Position numbers and translations under genes: made by a program. Positions 54,505-63,188 of a stretch of 64,000 bases of DNA are shown here, piece by piece. This DNA comes from Tomitella fengzijianii. GTDB taxonomy: Bacteria > Actinomycetota > Actinomycetes > Mycobacteriales > Mycobacteriaceae. Under the pieces are notes generated by a model. It searched no databases and was not told where the DNA came from. It was given only the letters and a program-made list of their open reading frames with translations. The stretch lies in contig NZ_CP041765.1 in the NCBI RefSeq assembly GCF_007559025.1, forward strand, positions 3,884,638 through 3,948,637, in the 5' to 3' direction. Position 1 is the first letter of the stretch, and every line of letters begins with the position of its first letter.

Positions 54505-54567
54505 CACGAACACGTGCTGCGGGGCCCCGGTGACACGCGCACCGGGGCCCCGCAGCACGTGTTCGTG
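54505..54567 (+). terminator. Terminator of trxB-trxA with 27-bp perfect stem
   Basis: Arms 54505-54531 and 54541-54567 are perfectly complementary, with a 9-nt loop; the left arm starts one base after the trxA stop. It is the longest perfect stem in the window. No U-tract follows. Confidence 0.85.
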
Positions 54568-54805
54568 CGCCCAGTCCGAGGGTCCGGAACTCTCGGGGTT
54601 CCCCGGTCGGCATCACCCCGCGACACCCCCACCCCGCCCGTCACACCGACGCCGCCCCGCGCGGCCGTTCGCCCGAGGTTCTGGAAGAATGATCGCGGTA
54701 GTCGCCGGAGGACCGCACCGCGACAGCCGCAACCCCGGTGGTTCGGCGGCTATCCGGACCGATCAATCCAGCGAACGACACTCCCACGCGAAAGGTACGA
54801 ACGGT

Positions 54806-55999
54806 ATGCAGCCACTCCGCCTCGGTTCGCGCGGTGCCGCGGTGGCAGAGGTCCGTTCCATCCTCACCGGCATCGGAATGCTCCGGGGCGAGGCCGCGGT
54901 GGATGCGTCGGTGCCGGTCGGCAGCGCGCGGTGGAACCGCAGTGAGCCGATCTTCGACGAGCATCTCGACCTCGTCGTCCGCACCTTCCAGCAGCAGCGC
55001 GGCCTCCTGGTCGACGGCGTGGTGGGTCCCGCCACCTACCAGGCTCTGCGCGACGCTTCCTACCGCCTCGGCACCCGCACTCTGTCCTATCAGGTGGCCG
55101 CGCCGATGACCGGGGACGACGCCGCCACGCTGCAGCTGCGGCTGCAGGACCTCGGCTTCTACCGCGATCTGGTCGACGGCTATTTCGGCCGCGCCACACA
55201 TGAGGCGTTGGTGTCCTACCAGGGCGAGTACGGCCTGTCCGCAGACGGCATCTGCGGACCCGCCACGCTGCGCTCTCTGCAGTTCCTCGGCACGCGGGTC
55301 ACCGGAGGCTCGCCGCACGCGCTGACGGAACGCGAGCTGGTGCGCCGCTCGGGCCCCCGCCTCGCCGGCAAGCGCATCGTGCTGGACCCGGGTCTCGGCG
55401 GTACCGAGCCCGGCCTGACGGTTCCGAATCCGCACGCGGACAACGAGTCGCTCACCCAGGCGGACATCGCGTGGGACATCACGACGCGCCTCGAGGGCCG
55501 CATGGCCGCCACGGGAATGGAGACCATCCTGACTCGGGGGCGCAGGAACAGCCCCACCGTGGCGGAACGCGCACACATCGCGAACGCCTTCGGTGCGGAC
55601 CTCATGATCTCCATCCAGGCCAGCTCGTCGAGTTCGCCGAACCCCAACGGCGTGGCCACCTTCCACTTCGGCAACTCACACGGATCCACGTCGATGATCG
55701 GTTCGATCCTCAGCGGCTTCATTCAGCGCGAGATCGTGGCGCGGACGGCTCTGCGCGATTGCCGCAGCCACGCGCGCACGTGGGACATCCTGCGGCTCAC
55801 GAGGATGCCCGTCGCACAGGTCGACGTCGGATACCTCTCGAATGCGACCGACCTGACGCTGCTGACCAACCCGCATACCCGCGACATCGTCGCCGAGGCG
55901 ATCCTCGTCGCCGTCAAGCGCCTCTACCTGCTCGACAAGGACGACCAGCCGACGGGAAGCTATACGTTCTCGCGCCTGCTCGCCGAGGAGCAGGCCTGA
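54806..55999 (+). CDS. cwlM: CwlM: catalytically dead amidase-like regulator of peptidoglycan synthesis
   Basis: A 397-aa cytosolic protein with two peptidoglycan-binding-type domains (about 5-85 and 100-165) and an Amidase_3 fold (about 188-385). No signal peptide is present. The catalytic centre is lost: DPGL (Leu197) replaces DPGH, SIQAS (Gln271) replaces SIHAN and VDVGYLSN (Asp340) replaces the catalytic Glu. This fits the mycobacterial CwlM, which activates MurA after phosphorylation by PknB and does not hydrolyse peptidoglycan. The C-terminal tail has a Thr-rich segment (DQPTGSYTFSRL), the kind of region phosphorylated in M. tuberculosis. The ATG at 54806 has GAAAGG upstream. Confidence 0.93.
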   Translation: MQPLRLGSRGAAVAEVRSILTGIGMLRGEAAVDASVPVGSARWNRSEPIFDEHLDLVVRTFQQQRGLLVDGVVGPATYQALRDASYRLGTRTLSYQVAAPMTGDDAATLQLRLQDLGFYRDLVDGYFGRATHEALVSYQGEYGLSADGICGPATLRSLQFLGTRVTGGSPHALTERELVRRSGPRLAGKRIVLDPGLGGTEPGLTVPNPHADNESLTQADIAWDITTRLEGRMAATGMETILTRGRRNSPTVAERAHIANAFGADLMISIQASSSSSPNPNGVATFHFGNSHGSTSMIGSILSGFIQREIVARTALRDCRSHARTWDILRLTRMPVAQVDVGYLSNATDLTLLTNPHTRDIVAEAILVAVKRLYLLDKDDQPTGSYTFSRLLAEEQA

Positions 56000-56008
56000 C
56001 ATCTATGC

Positions 56009-56749
56009 TCAGCGCGCATTGTGCGCTGAGACCGCCCGCGCGGTGACCAACGGGGCGCCGTCGCCGCTCTTCCCCGAAACGACCGGCTCGACGTCGAAAA
56101 GGCTCTCGATAGCCGCCTCCACCTCGGCCTTCCAACCCAGGTCCCGTCCCAGTTCCAGCCTGTACCGGGGGAAGCGGTGATGCGGTGCCACTTCCTCGAA
56201 GCCCCACGCCGCCAAGAACTCCGCGGGGATCATGCACCGCCCGCACGTGCAGTCGGGGCCCGCCGATTCCGGCACACCTCTTACCAGGTCTGCGGGGTCG
56301 AAGTCCGGGTCGCCGGGAGCCTCCGCTGAGGCTTCCCGGTAACCGAACGACTCCACGGCGCGCACCCCACGCCGGATGAGGTCGCCGATCACGGCATCGA
56401 GCAGGATCGTGCTCCGGCCGGCCGCCGAACCCGTCTGGTCGGCAATGCCGGTCAGTTGCGACAGCAGTATGGCGTCGGTGCTCACCGGTCCTGTCGGAAA
56501 CCGGCTTGCGTACGGCATCAGCGACGGCGGGGCATAGAGGGCATAACCGACTGCCTCGGACTCTTCCCACGCGATTCGCCCACACGTGCCCCAATCGAGC
56601 ATGACCATCGACAGCCACGCCTCCTTTTCGAAGGCGGCGTCGAGGAGCGGACGATGACCGGCTTCGGGATCGACCTCCCAGAAGACGCATGATCGACCGT
56701 GCCCCGGAAGATCGCTGATCGTCGCCATCGTCAGGGGAGTGGTGTCCAT
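56009..56749 (-). CDS. GNAT-like acetyltransferase (Rv3916c-like)
   Basis: A 246-aa GNAT-fold protein conserved at this position in mycobacteria; function unknown. The N-terminal part (CVFWEVD, AWLSMVMLDWGTCGRIAW) and central GYALYAPPSLMP fit the family, and STILLDAVIGDLIRRGVRAVESFGYRE covers the acetyl-CoA binding helix. A Cys cluster (GPDCTCGRCMIP) close to the C-terminus is notable. The start is unsure: ATG 56749 is chosen, ATG 56779 and ATG 56728 are alternatives. It converges on cwlM, with only nine bases between. Confidence 0.75.
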   Translation of the reverse strand: MDTTPLTMATISDLPGHGRSCVFWEVDPEAGHRPLLDAAFEKEAWLSMVMLDWGTCGRIAWEESEAVGYALYAPPSLMPYASRFPTGPVSTDAILLSQLTGIADQTGSAAGRSTILLDAVIGDLIRRGVRAVESFGYREASAEAPGDPDFDPADLVRGVPESAGPDCTCGRCMIPAEFLAAWGFEEVAPHHRFPRYRLELGRDLGWKAEVEAAIESLFDVEPVVSGKSGDGAPLVTARAVSAHNAR

Positions 56750-56893
56750 CGTCACTGCGTCAATCGCCTCCCAGCGCATCTACGCCGACCGGGGCACCCC
56801 GCGCATCTTCGCCGAGTTTCATCACAGTGACGAAACATCCACGAGGGGCGGGACGGCACGATTCCGAACCGCTATCGCCCGAACTCGGCTCGC

Positions 56894-58072
56894 TCAGGCC
56901 TCGTTCTCCATAAGCTTGATGATCCGCTCAAGATCGTCGACGGTACCGAACTCCACGACGATCTTTCCCTTCTTCTTGCCCAGGCTCACCGTCACCCGCG
57001 TGTCGAAGCTGTCCGAGAGCCGCTCCGCAACCTCCTGGAGCGCGGGCATCTGGATCGGCTTGCGCCGGGTCGGTGCGGGGGCGGGGGAGTCGTCCTCCCT
57101 GTTGGCGAGCGTCACCGCCTCCTCGGTTGCGCGCACGGACAGCCCTTCGGCCACGATGCGTGCCGCCAGTGCCTCCTGCGCTTCGGCCCCGGCCTCGAGC
57201 GACAGCAGCGCTCGCGCGTGGCCGGCGGACAACACTCCTGCAGCCACGCGCCGTTGCACCGGAACCGGGAGGCGCAGCAGACGGATCGTATTGGAGATGA
57301 CAGGGCGGGAGCGCCCGATCCGTGACGCCAACTCGTCATGGGTCACGTCGAACTCTTCCAGCAGCTGCTGGTAAGCCGAGGCCTCCTCGAGCGGGTTCAG
57401 CTGGACGCGATGGATGTTCTCGAGCAGCGCGTCGCGCAGCAGCGTGTCATCCGCGTTGTTGCGGACGATCGCCGGAATCGTCTCAGTCTCCGCGCGTTGG
57501 CTGGCCCGCCAGCGGCGTTCACCCATGATTAGCTGGAAGCGATCAGGAGCGACCTGACGGACGACGACCGGCTGCAGGAGCCCGAATTCGCGGATCGAAT
57601 GGACCAGCTCGGCCAGCGCCTCTTCGTCGAAGACCTGGCGCGGCTGCTTCGGGTTCGGTTCGATCTGCCCCAGCGGAATCTCGCGGTACTCCGCACCGAT
57701 ATCCGCGGCGTCTCCCATCGCAGCGCCAGCCGGTTCGGATACCGCGGCATCCGAACCGCCACGGACGGCCGCCGCAGACTGGACGCTATTGGCGGACGCG
57801 TCCGAAGACGAGGCTGCTTTGTCGGTCGCGCTGTTCTTCGTGGAGGTCCGGGCTACCGCGCTGCCGGCATCGCCGTTACTGTCGGCGCTCTCGGTGGATT
57901 CGGATCCTGACCCTTCGTCCGGCCCGGCCGCGGGGGGAGCACCGATGATCTTCGAATCTGGCCCGAACACGACGTCGGCCGCCGCCGCGCCCAGTCGCGG
58001 GCCCTCCGTCGGACCGGTGGGGATCAACGCGGCCAGCCCTCGTCCGAGACCGCCCTTACGTGTCTGACTCAT
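56894..58072 (-). CDS. parB: Chromosome-partitioning protein ParB
   Basis: CTP-dependent DNA clamp that loads at parS sites and organises the origin region, 392 aa. The N-terminus has the ParA-contact segment [13 protein letters not shown]; the ParB/Srx core has GERRWRAS and [12 protein letters not shown] (CTPase motifs), then an HTH region ([22 protein letters not shown]). The C-terminal dimerisation domain ends [10 protein letters not shown] 70-residue Ser/Ala-rich linker follows the N-terminal segment. It starts one base after the parA stop (TGAGATG), so translation is coupled. Confidence 0.96.
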   Translation of the reverse strand: MSQTRKGGLGRGLAALIPTGPTEGPRLGAAAADVVFGPDSKIIGAPPAAGPDEGSGSESTESADSNGDAGSAVARTSTKNSATDKAASSSDASANSVQSAAAVRGGSDAAVSEPAGAAMGDAADIGAEYREIPLGQIEPNPKQPRQVFDEEALAELVHSIREFGLLQPVVVRQVAPDRFQLIMGERRWRASQRAETETIPAIVRNNADDTLLRDALLENIHRVQLNPLEEASAYQQLLEEFDVTHDELASRIGRSRPVISNTIRLLRLPVPVQRRVAAGVLSAGHARALLSLEAGAEAQEALAARIVAEGLSVRATEEAVTLANREDDSPAPAPTRRKPIQMPALQEVAERLSDSFDTRVTVSLGKKKGKIVVEFGTVDDLERIIKLMENEA

Positions 58073-58073
58073 C

Positions 58074-58943
58074 TCATGACTCCCGCACCTTGACCGTGGC
58101 TGCCCCACGCTCCGCTATTTCCTTACCCGCATCGAGGTAGCTCATCGCACCCCGGGACGCCGGGTCGTACTCCAACACCGTCAAACCATAGCCCGGCGCC
58201 TCCGAGACCTTGACGCTTCGGGGGATGATCGTCTTGAGCACCACCGGACCGAAATGATTCCGGACCTCGTCGGCAACCTGCCCTGCGAGCTTCGTCCGGC
58301 CGTCGTACATCGTCAGCAGGATGGTCGAGACATGCAGCGACGGGTTGAGGTGCGCCTGCACCAGCTCTACGTTGCGCAGGAGCTGACCGACTCCCTCGAG
58401 CGCGTAGTACTCACACTGGATGGGCAGCAGCACCTCGCGCGCCGCGACCAATGCGTTCACGGTGAGCAGGCCGAGCGACGGCGGGCAATCGATGAGCACG
58501 TAGTCGATATTGTGCTGATCGAGCGCGGTGTGGTCGATCGCGTTCTTCAGCCGACCCTCGCGCGCCACCATCGAGACCAGCTCGATCTCGGCGCCCGCCA
58601 GATCGATGGTCGCGGGAACGCAGTAGAGGTTGTCATTATGCGGGCTCTGATGGATCGCCTCGGACATGTCGACCTCGCCGATCAGCAGTTCGTACGACGA
58701 CGGAACTCCCGAACGATGATCGATACCCAGCGCCGTGCTCGCGTTTCCCTGAGGATCCAGGTCGATAACGAGAACCGAGAGACCGTGGGCAGCGAGCGCC
58801 GCAGCCAAGTTCACCGCCGTGGTCGTCTTGCCGACGCCACCCTTCTGGTTCGCGATAGTGATCACGCGTCGCGCGTCCGGGCGAGGGAGTGCACGGAGCG
58901 CGGGCTGCGCGTTCTGCACTTCTTCTGCAGTGTCGTTAGTCAT
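58074..58943 (-). CDS. parA: Chromosome-partitioning ATPase ParA
   Basis: Walker-type ATPase that moves ParB-parS complexes, 289 aa. Deviant Walker A is [17 protein letters not shown], Walker A' [12 protein letters not shown] and the motif DLDPQGNAS is present. An ATG at 58943 is chosen as the start; the reading frame extends back to 59018, but that extension would be encoded over the parS site at 58993 (reading FHVKH), which argues against it. Three parS sites lie in its 237-bp upstream gap, so ParB spreading may affect its own expression. Confidence 0.95.
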   Translation of the reverse strand: MTNDTAEEVQNAQPALRALPRPDARRVITIANQKGGVGKTTTAVNLAAALAAHGLSVLVIDLDPQGNASTALGIDHRSGVPSSYELLIGEVDMSEAIHQSPHNDNLYCVPATIDLAGAEIELVSMVAREGRLKNAIDHTALDQHNIDYVLIDCPPSLGLLTVNALVAAREVLLPIQCEYYALEGVGQLLRNVELVQAHLNPSLHVSTILLTMYDGRTKLAGQVADEVRNHFGPVVLKTIIPRSVKVSEAPGYGLTVLEYDPASRGAMSYLDAGKEIAERGAATVKVRES

Positions 58944-58992
58944 GCCACCGTCCGTAGGGTCGTCAGCCTGTAGTTGGTCCGCGCAAGGGGAG

Positions 58993-59008
58993 TGTTTCAC
59001 GTGAAACT
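58993..59008. promoter_or_regulatory. parS site 1 (parA side)
   Basis: TGTTTCACGTGAAACT matches 15 of 16 positions of the parS consensus. Confidence 0.9.
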
Positions 59009-59038
59009 CGGTCAGCACACCATCTGGCGGCGACTCGT

Positions 59039-59054
59039 CGTTTCACGTGAAACC
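59039..59054. promoter_or_regulatory. parS site 2
   Basis: CGTTTCACGTGAAACC keeps the full 13-base core; it differs from consensus only at the two ends. Confidence 0.88.
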
Positions 59055-59065
59055 GCGAACCTTGC

Positions 59066-59081
59066 CGTTTCACGTGAAACG
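59066..59081. promoter_or_regulatory. parS site 3
   Basis: CGTTTCACGTGAAACG is a complete palindrome. Sites 1, 2 and 3 are 46 and 27 bp apart. Confidence 0.9.
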
Positions 59082-59180
59082 GTGCGGCCCGGCATCCGGC
59101 GTGGCCGTCCCCCTTGTCGGGTGGACCTGATCGACCGCCATGCATAGGCTCCATGCGCGTGTGTGATCGGTCCTGCTGGG

Positions 59181-59846
59181 TCACTGGGAGCGAGCTACTC
59201 TGCGGGTAGCGCGGACTGCGGTTACCACAGTAGTCGGCGTGCCGAGCAGTCCCTCACCGCAGGTCGCCAAGCCCAATTCCGCCGCGCCGGCCTTTTCCAG
59301 CTCTCGACGAGCACGCTCGATCTCTTCCTGCGCGCTCGATCCCTTGATCGCCAACATCCGGCCGCCCTTACGGACCAGGGGGAGCGACCACGGGACGAGT
59401 CGCTCCAGCGGTGCCACCGCACGGGACGTCACATAGTCGGCGCCGCCCGCCTCCTTGATCACCCCCGATTGCTCAGCCCGTCCGCGAACGACGACCGCGC
59501 CGAGCCCGAGTCTTTCATTGACCTCGCCGAGATACCGGGTCCGACGCAGGAGCGGTTCGACGAGCGTAATCGTCAAATCCGGGCGCGCGATCGCAAGAGG
59601 GATCCCCGGCAGTCCGGCGCCGCTGCCGATGTCGACCACAGTCGCGCCGTCCTCGATCAGCTCGCCCAACACAGCGCAGTTCAGGATGTGACGCTCCCAC
59701 AACCTAGGGATCTCGCGTGGACCAATGAGACCCCGCTCCACGCCATCGGAGGCGAGTGAATCGTGATACCTGACGGCAAGCGGCAGCCGATCTCCGAACA
59801 CGCGCTCCGCGGCTTCCCGCATGGACTCCGGAACGTCTTGTTCCAC
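59181..59846 (-). CDS. rsmG: 16S rRNA (guanine-N7) methyltransferase RsmG
   Basis: Methylates G527 (E. coli numbering) of 16S rRNA using S-adenosylmethionine; loss gives low-level streptomycin resistance. The SAM site is [16 protein letters not shown] and the family stretch [16 protein letters not shown] precedes it. The GTG at 59846 is selected because GCGAGG lies nine bases upstream. It sits within a parS site, whose bases encode part of the N-terminus. A TTG at 59855 and an ATG at 59822 are alternatives. It is separate from the jag operon. Confidence 0.93.
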   Translation of the reverse strand: MEQDVPESMREAAERVFGDRLPLAVRYHDSLASDGVERGLIGPREIPRLWERHILNCAVLGELIEDGATVVDIGSGAGLPGIPLAIARPDLTITLVEPLLRRTRYLGEVNERLGLGAVVVRGRAEQSGVIKEAGGADYVTSRAVAPLERLVPWSLPLVRKGGRMLAIKGSSAQEEIERARRELEKAGAAELGLATCGEGLLGTPTTVVTAVRATRRVARSQ

Positions 59847-59854
59847 GTGAAACA
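59839..59854. promoter_or_regulatory. parS site 4, overlapping the rsmG start
   Basis: TGTTCCACGTGAAACA matches 15 of 16 consensus positions. It covers the first codons of rsmG, so ParB binding could compete with transcription initiation. Confidence 0.82.
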
Positions 59855-60037
59855 ACCTCGCTCATGACAGACGGTTCGATTCTGGACAGAACTACATTGC
59901 TGTAATTCAGACCCCGGGGTCACCGGCACATCGCCCCCGCTCGCGACGCACAACACATGGGGGCACACCCGCTATGCAGGCGCCGGGAACCATTGTCACC
60001 GGAGCGCGATGCGGCGCACAAGCCCGGTGGCCCGGGC

Positions 60038-60046
60038 TGTGGATAA
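60038..60046. promoter_or_regulatory. DnaA box between jag and rsmG
   Basis: TGTGGATAA is the exact reverse complement of the consensus TTATCCACA. It stands alone, 3.8 kb from the oriC-proximal cluster. Confidence 0.6.
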
Positions 60047-60099
60047 CCCGTGAAGGCGCCGGGGAACCGCCTGCGCCGTCCGCCCCCTCCGAAACACAT

Positions 60100-60130
60100 C
60101 CGGCCCCCCAGTACGAGACTGCGGGGCCGG
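60100..60130 (-). terminator. Terminator of the rpmH-rnpA-yidD-yidC-jag operon
   Basis: CCGGCCCC (60100-60107) and GGGGCCGG (60123-60130) pair, and the stem continues inward through one mismatch with CAGT/ACTG. It lies 25 bases after the jag stop on the minus strand. Confidence 0.65.
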
Positions 60131-60155
60131 TTCCGCTAGCGATTGTCGCCGATCA

Positions 60156-60764
60156 TCACTCCGGGAGGACGACTACCCGCCGCGATGCGTCGGCGCCCAC
60201 GCTCTCGCTGTACACACCATCGACCGCCGCCACGGCATCGTGGACGATCTTGCGCTCGAACGGCGTCATCGGCTTGAGCTCCTCGCGCTCCCCGCCATCC
60301 TTGACGCGCTCGGCGACCGACGTGCCCAGCCGGGTCAGCTCCGTCCGCTTGTCCGCGCGCCAGCCGGCCACGTCGAGCATCAGGCGGCTGCGGACGCCGG
60401 TCTGCTGCTGGACGGCCAGGCGGGTCAGTTCCTGCAGGGCATCGAGAACGTCGCCCGTACGGCCCACCAGGTGCCCCAGATCGCGGCCGCCATCGATGCT
60501 GACCACGGCTCGGCGACCCTCGACGTCCATATCGATATCGCCGTCGTAGTCGAGCACGTCGAGCAGCTGCTCGAGGTAGTCGCCGGCGATCTCGCCCTCC
60601 TCGACGAGCAGATCCTCGCCCCTGAGACCGGAACCGTCCTGCTCGCCGTCCGATCCCTCGCCGTTCTCCTCCGGTTCCGCCGGTGAGGTCGCGTCGGCCT
60701 GGGCGGCGGCCGGGTTGTTCTCAGCCTGCGCCTCTTCGGGCTGCAGCAGATCATCGTGAGCCAC
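60156..60764 (-). CDS. jag: Jag/KhpB RNA-binding protein
   Basis: A 202-aa protein with an acidic 70-residue N-terminus, a KH-type domain (GGRDLGHLVGRTGDVLDALQ, about 95-145) and an R3H domain (ERVKDGG to PFERKIVHDAV, about 150-195). In firmicutes the homologue EloR regulates cell elongation with KhpA; in actinobacteria the role is less clear. The GTG at 60764 has AAGGAGA upstream. It is the last gene of the rpmH operon, next to the membrane insertase YidC. Confidence 0.92.
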   Translation of the reverse strand: MAHDDLLQPEEAQAENNPAAAQADATSPAEPEENGEGSDGEQDGSGLRGEDLLVEEGEIAGDYLEQLLDVLDYDGDIDMDVEGRRAVVSIDGGRDLGHLVGRTGDVLDALQELTRLAVQQQTGVRSRLMLDVAGWRADKRTELTRLGTSVAERVKDGGEREELKPMTPFERKIVHDAVAAVDGVYSESVGADASRRVVVLPE

Positions 60765-60874
60765 GTGGTCTCTCCTTGTCTCGTGCCCCTGCGGGGGAAG
60801 CTTCGTCATCGCGTGCGGGGGGCTGATCTCGGTGGTCGGCCGCGTCACCGGCCGTGCGTGGGGGAGCGCGACCG

Positions 60875-62146
60875 TCAGCGGCGCTTCTTCTTGCCGCCGC
60901 CGGACTTGTTCTGCGGCCCCTTGCCACCGGGTCTCTGCCCCTGCGGATGCCGCTTCTGGCCCTGTCCCGACCGGTTCTGCGCACCGGCGCGATTCTTGCC
61001 CTGCTGGCCCTTCTGGGCGTTCGGTTTCTGCCCCGGCCCCGGCTTCTTCTTCGCCGCCTGCTGCGGGACGCCGCCCCCCGCGTCAGTACCGGACTGCGTC
61101 GTGTCGTCCTCGGCGGAGCCGGCCTCGCCGACGGCGGCTCCCGCATCATCATCCGAGACCACAGTGCCGTCGATCACCGCGGCAGAGCCCTTGGCGCGCC
61201 CCTTCTTCCCCTGCGCCGGCCGGGCGCCGGGCTTGGGGGCCCGATCGGCGCGCACCTGCTCCAGCCGCTCCTTCTTCGCCTCTTCTTCCTTCGTGATCTT
61301 CTTGAACACGTAGTGCTGCTGGACCACGGTCCACGCGTTGTTGCTCACCCAGTAGATCAGGATGGCGACAGGCAGGAACGAACCCGAGACCAGGACGCCG
61401 AGCGGGAACACGTACACCGCCAGCTTGTTCATGATCTTCGCCTGCGGCTGCGTGGCGGCATCCGGGCTCTGCCGGGCGACGGACGCCTTGGCGTTGAGGT
61501 GGGTGGCGATCGCGGCGATGACCATCAGCGGAACGGCGACGGCCGCGATCTGCCAGCGCGACGGGTAGTCGACGAAGCCGAAGAAGCCGGCGAACGACGC
61601 CTCCGCCTGGGTGATGTAGCTCGAGAGCGGGACACCGAAGATGTTCGCGTGCAGGAAGTTGTTGACGTCTTCCGGCGTGAACGCGTAGTTGGCCAGGCTC
61701 GCGTTGAAACTCGCGCACTGCGCGGGATCGGGAATGTCCTCGCACACATTGACCACGTTGCCGATGCCGCCGGTCCGGTTGAACGAGCGCAGCACGTGGA
61801 ACAGGCCGATGAACACCGGGGCCTGGGCGAGCATCGGCAGGCAGCCCAGCAGCGGATTGAACCCGTGCTCCTTCTGCAGCTTCTGCATTTCGACGGCCAT
61901 GCGCTGGCGGTCGTTCTTGTACTTCTTCTGCAGGGCCTTGATCTGCGGTTGCAGCTCCTGCATCTGCCGCGTGGTACGGATCTGCTTGACCGCTGGCCAA
62001 TACAGGATGACGCGCAGCGTGAACACCAGGAACACGACGGACAGCACCCACGTGATGGCGCTCTGCGAACCCAATCCCACAAGCTCGAAGAACTTGTACC
62101 ACATCCGCATGATCCACGAGACAGGCCAGTAGATGAAGTCAAGCAC
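60875..62146 (-). CDS. yidC: Membrane protein insertase YidC
   Basis: YidC/Oxa1 insertase, 423 aa, with a short N-terminal segment and five TM helices. [12 protein letters not shown] opens the first helix; the cytosolic coiled-coil region [18 protein letters not shown] and the hydrophilic-groove helices [16 protein letters not shown] are typical. The C-terminal 130 residues are basic and Gln/Gly/Lys-rich, as in homologues that bind the ribosome. The GTG at 62146 is chosen because AGGAG is eleven bases upstream; a GTG at 62158 would have the same motif directly against it. Confidence 0.95.
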   Translation of the reverse strand: MLDFIYWPVSWIMRMWYKFFELVGLGSQSAITWVLSVVFLVFTLRVILYWPAVKQIRTTRQMQELQPQIKALQKKYKNDRQRMAVEMQKLQKEHGFNPLLGCLPMLAQAPVFIGLFHVLRSFNRTGGIGNVVNVCEDIPDPAQCASFNASLANYAFTPEDVNNFLHANIFGVPLSSYITQAEASFAGFFGFVDYPSRWQIAAVAVPLMVIAAIATHLNAKASVARQSPDAATQPQAKIMNKLAVYVFPLGVLVSGSFLPVAILIYWVSNNAWTVVQQHYVFKKITKEEEAKKERLEQVRADRAPKPGARPAQGKKGRAKGSAAVIDGTVVSDDDAGAAVGEAGSAEDDTTQSGTDAGGGVPQQAAKKKPGPGQKPNAQKGQQGKNRAGAQNRSGQGQKRHPQGQRPGGKGPQNKSGGGKKKRR

Positions 62147-62220
62147 GGCGCTAGGCACTCCTATTCTCAGCGCAGACTGCGGTGCAGCCCGTCCGATGCA
62201 ACGTCGAACGATCGGTGCGG

Positions 62221-62652
62221 TCAATCATGGCGGACACCGCCCGCCGCCGTCGCCCGGGTCTCCGGTTCCGCACAGGACGGAGAACCATCCGCATCGCCGG
62301 CCTCACGAGCCCGGATACGACGCCCGTGACGCTGTGGAACCGGATCCCAACCGCCCGGATACCACGGCCCGCACTTGAGCAGCCGCCAGCAGGCGAGCGC
62401 GGTACCGCGCAACAGGCCCCATTCTCGCAGGGCGGTCACGGCGTACTCACTGCAGGTGGGGATGAAGCGGCACGTGGGCGCCCGGGTGGGCGAGACGTAC
62501 GTGCGATAGAGCTCCACGGCGAACACCGCGGCGTTCGCCGGTGACGCCGCCAAGCGCCGCCACCCGCGCTCTCCATCCGCCCCGTGCGATACATCGCCGA
62601 CGGCCGGCTCGGACTGCTCCCGGGCATCCGCCGACGGGGGGTCCGCCTTCAT
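62221..62652 (-). CDS. yidD: YidD membrane protein insertion efficiency factor
   Basis: A 143-aa protein of the YidD family, which improves YidC-dependent insertion. The core [19 protein letters not shown] and [15 protein letters not shown], with the three conserved Cys, and [17 protein letters not shown] match closely. The C-terminal 30 residues are variable and acidic/basic mixed. The ATG overlaps the rnpA stop (ATGA). Confidence 0.95.
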   Translation of the reverse strand: MKADPPSADAREQSEPAVGDVSHGADGERGWRRLAASPANAAVFAVELYRTYVSPTRAPTCRFIPTCSEYAVTALREWGLLRGTALACWRLLKCGPWYPGGWDPVPQRHGRRIRAREAGDADGSPSCAEPETRATAAGGVRHD

Positions 62653-63017
62653 CGGGACGCCTCCCGATGGGTGAGCAACCCCAGCTTGGACAAACCGCCG
62701 CCCACTTGCCGGTCGAGCTGTGCGGAGGTTGCATACGCGGCACCCGGTAACGCCCGAAGCACTACCGAGACACCGGGCTCCAATTGATCGACATACCCGG
62801 CGGCGACATGACGAAGCCGCCGGGAGACCCGGTGGCGGACCACCGAATTCCCGACGGCTGTGCTCACGATCAGGCCGAAGCGCGGACCGTGCATGAAGAC
62901 CGGCTGATACGCGGTCGCCGCGTGCACGACGATGTCACGCCGACCGCACCGGCGGCCTCCGCGCATCACCGCGGTGAAGTCTCCGCGGTGCCGCAGACGG
63001 TACCGATCCTGCAGCAC
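62649..63017 (-). CDS. rnpA: Ribonuclease P protein component
   Basis: A 122-aa basic protein that assists the RNase P RNA in trimming tRNA 5' ends. Family segments are RLRHRGDFTAVMRGGRR, the central FGLIVSTAVGNSVVRHRVSRRLRH (the RNR-type basic motif) and the helix DQLEPGVSVVLRALPGAA. GTG start with GGACGCGAAA upstream. It lies 27 bp after rpmH and is coupled to yidD. Confidence 0.95.
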   Translation of the reverse strand: MLQDRYRLRHRGDFTAVMRGGRRCGRRDIVVHAATAYQPVFMHGPRFGLIVSTAVGNSVVRHRVSRRLRHVAAGYVDQLEPGVSVVLRALPGAAYATSAQLDRQVGGGLSKLGLLTHREASR

Positions 63018-63044
63018 TTTCGCGTCCCGCGCTCTGGCTGCCGA

Positions 63045-63188
63045 TCAGGCAGACAGAGCTGCGCGGCCCTTGCGGCGACGGTTCGCGACGATCGAGCGGC
63101 CCGCGCGGGTGCGCATGCGCAGCCGGAACCCATGAACGCGCGCGCGGCGCCGATTGTTCGGCTGGAATGTCCGCTTGCCCTTGCTCAC
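63045..63188 (-). CDS. rpmH: 50S ribosomal protein L34
   Basis: A 47-aa protein: [19 protein letters not shown], then [14 protein letters not shown] and [13 protein letters not shown], the standard L34 pattern. It is too short for many gene finders. The GTG at 63188 has AAGGAG nine bases upstream. It is the first gene of the rpmH-rnpA-yidD-yidC-jag operon and divergent from the origin region. Confidence 0.97.
   Translation of the reverse strand: MSKGKRTFQPNNRRRARVHGFRLRMRTRAGRSIVANRRRKGRAALSA

Larger units (their letters stand above)
59847..60155. other. rsmG-jag intergenic region
   Basis: This 309-bp gap holds the parS-overlapping rsmG start, a perfect DnaA box (TGTGGATAA, 60038-60046) and the terminator hairpin of the jag operon (60100-60130). 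No coding sequence is seen. Confidence 0.6.
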
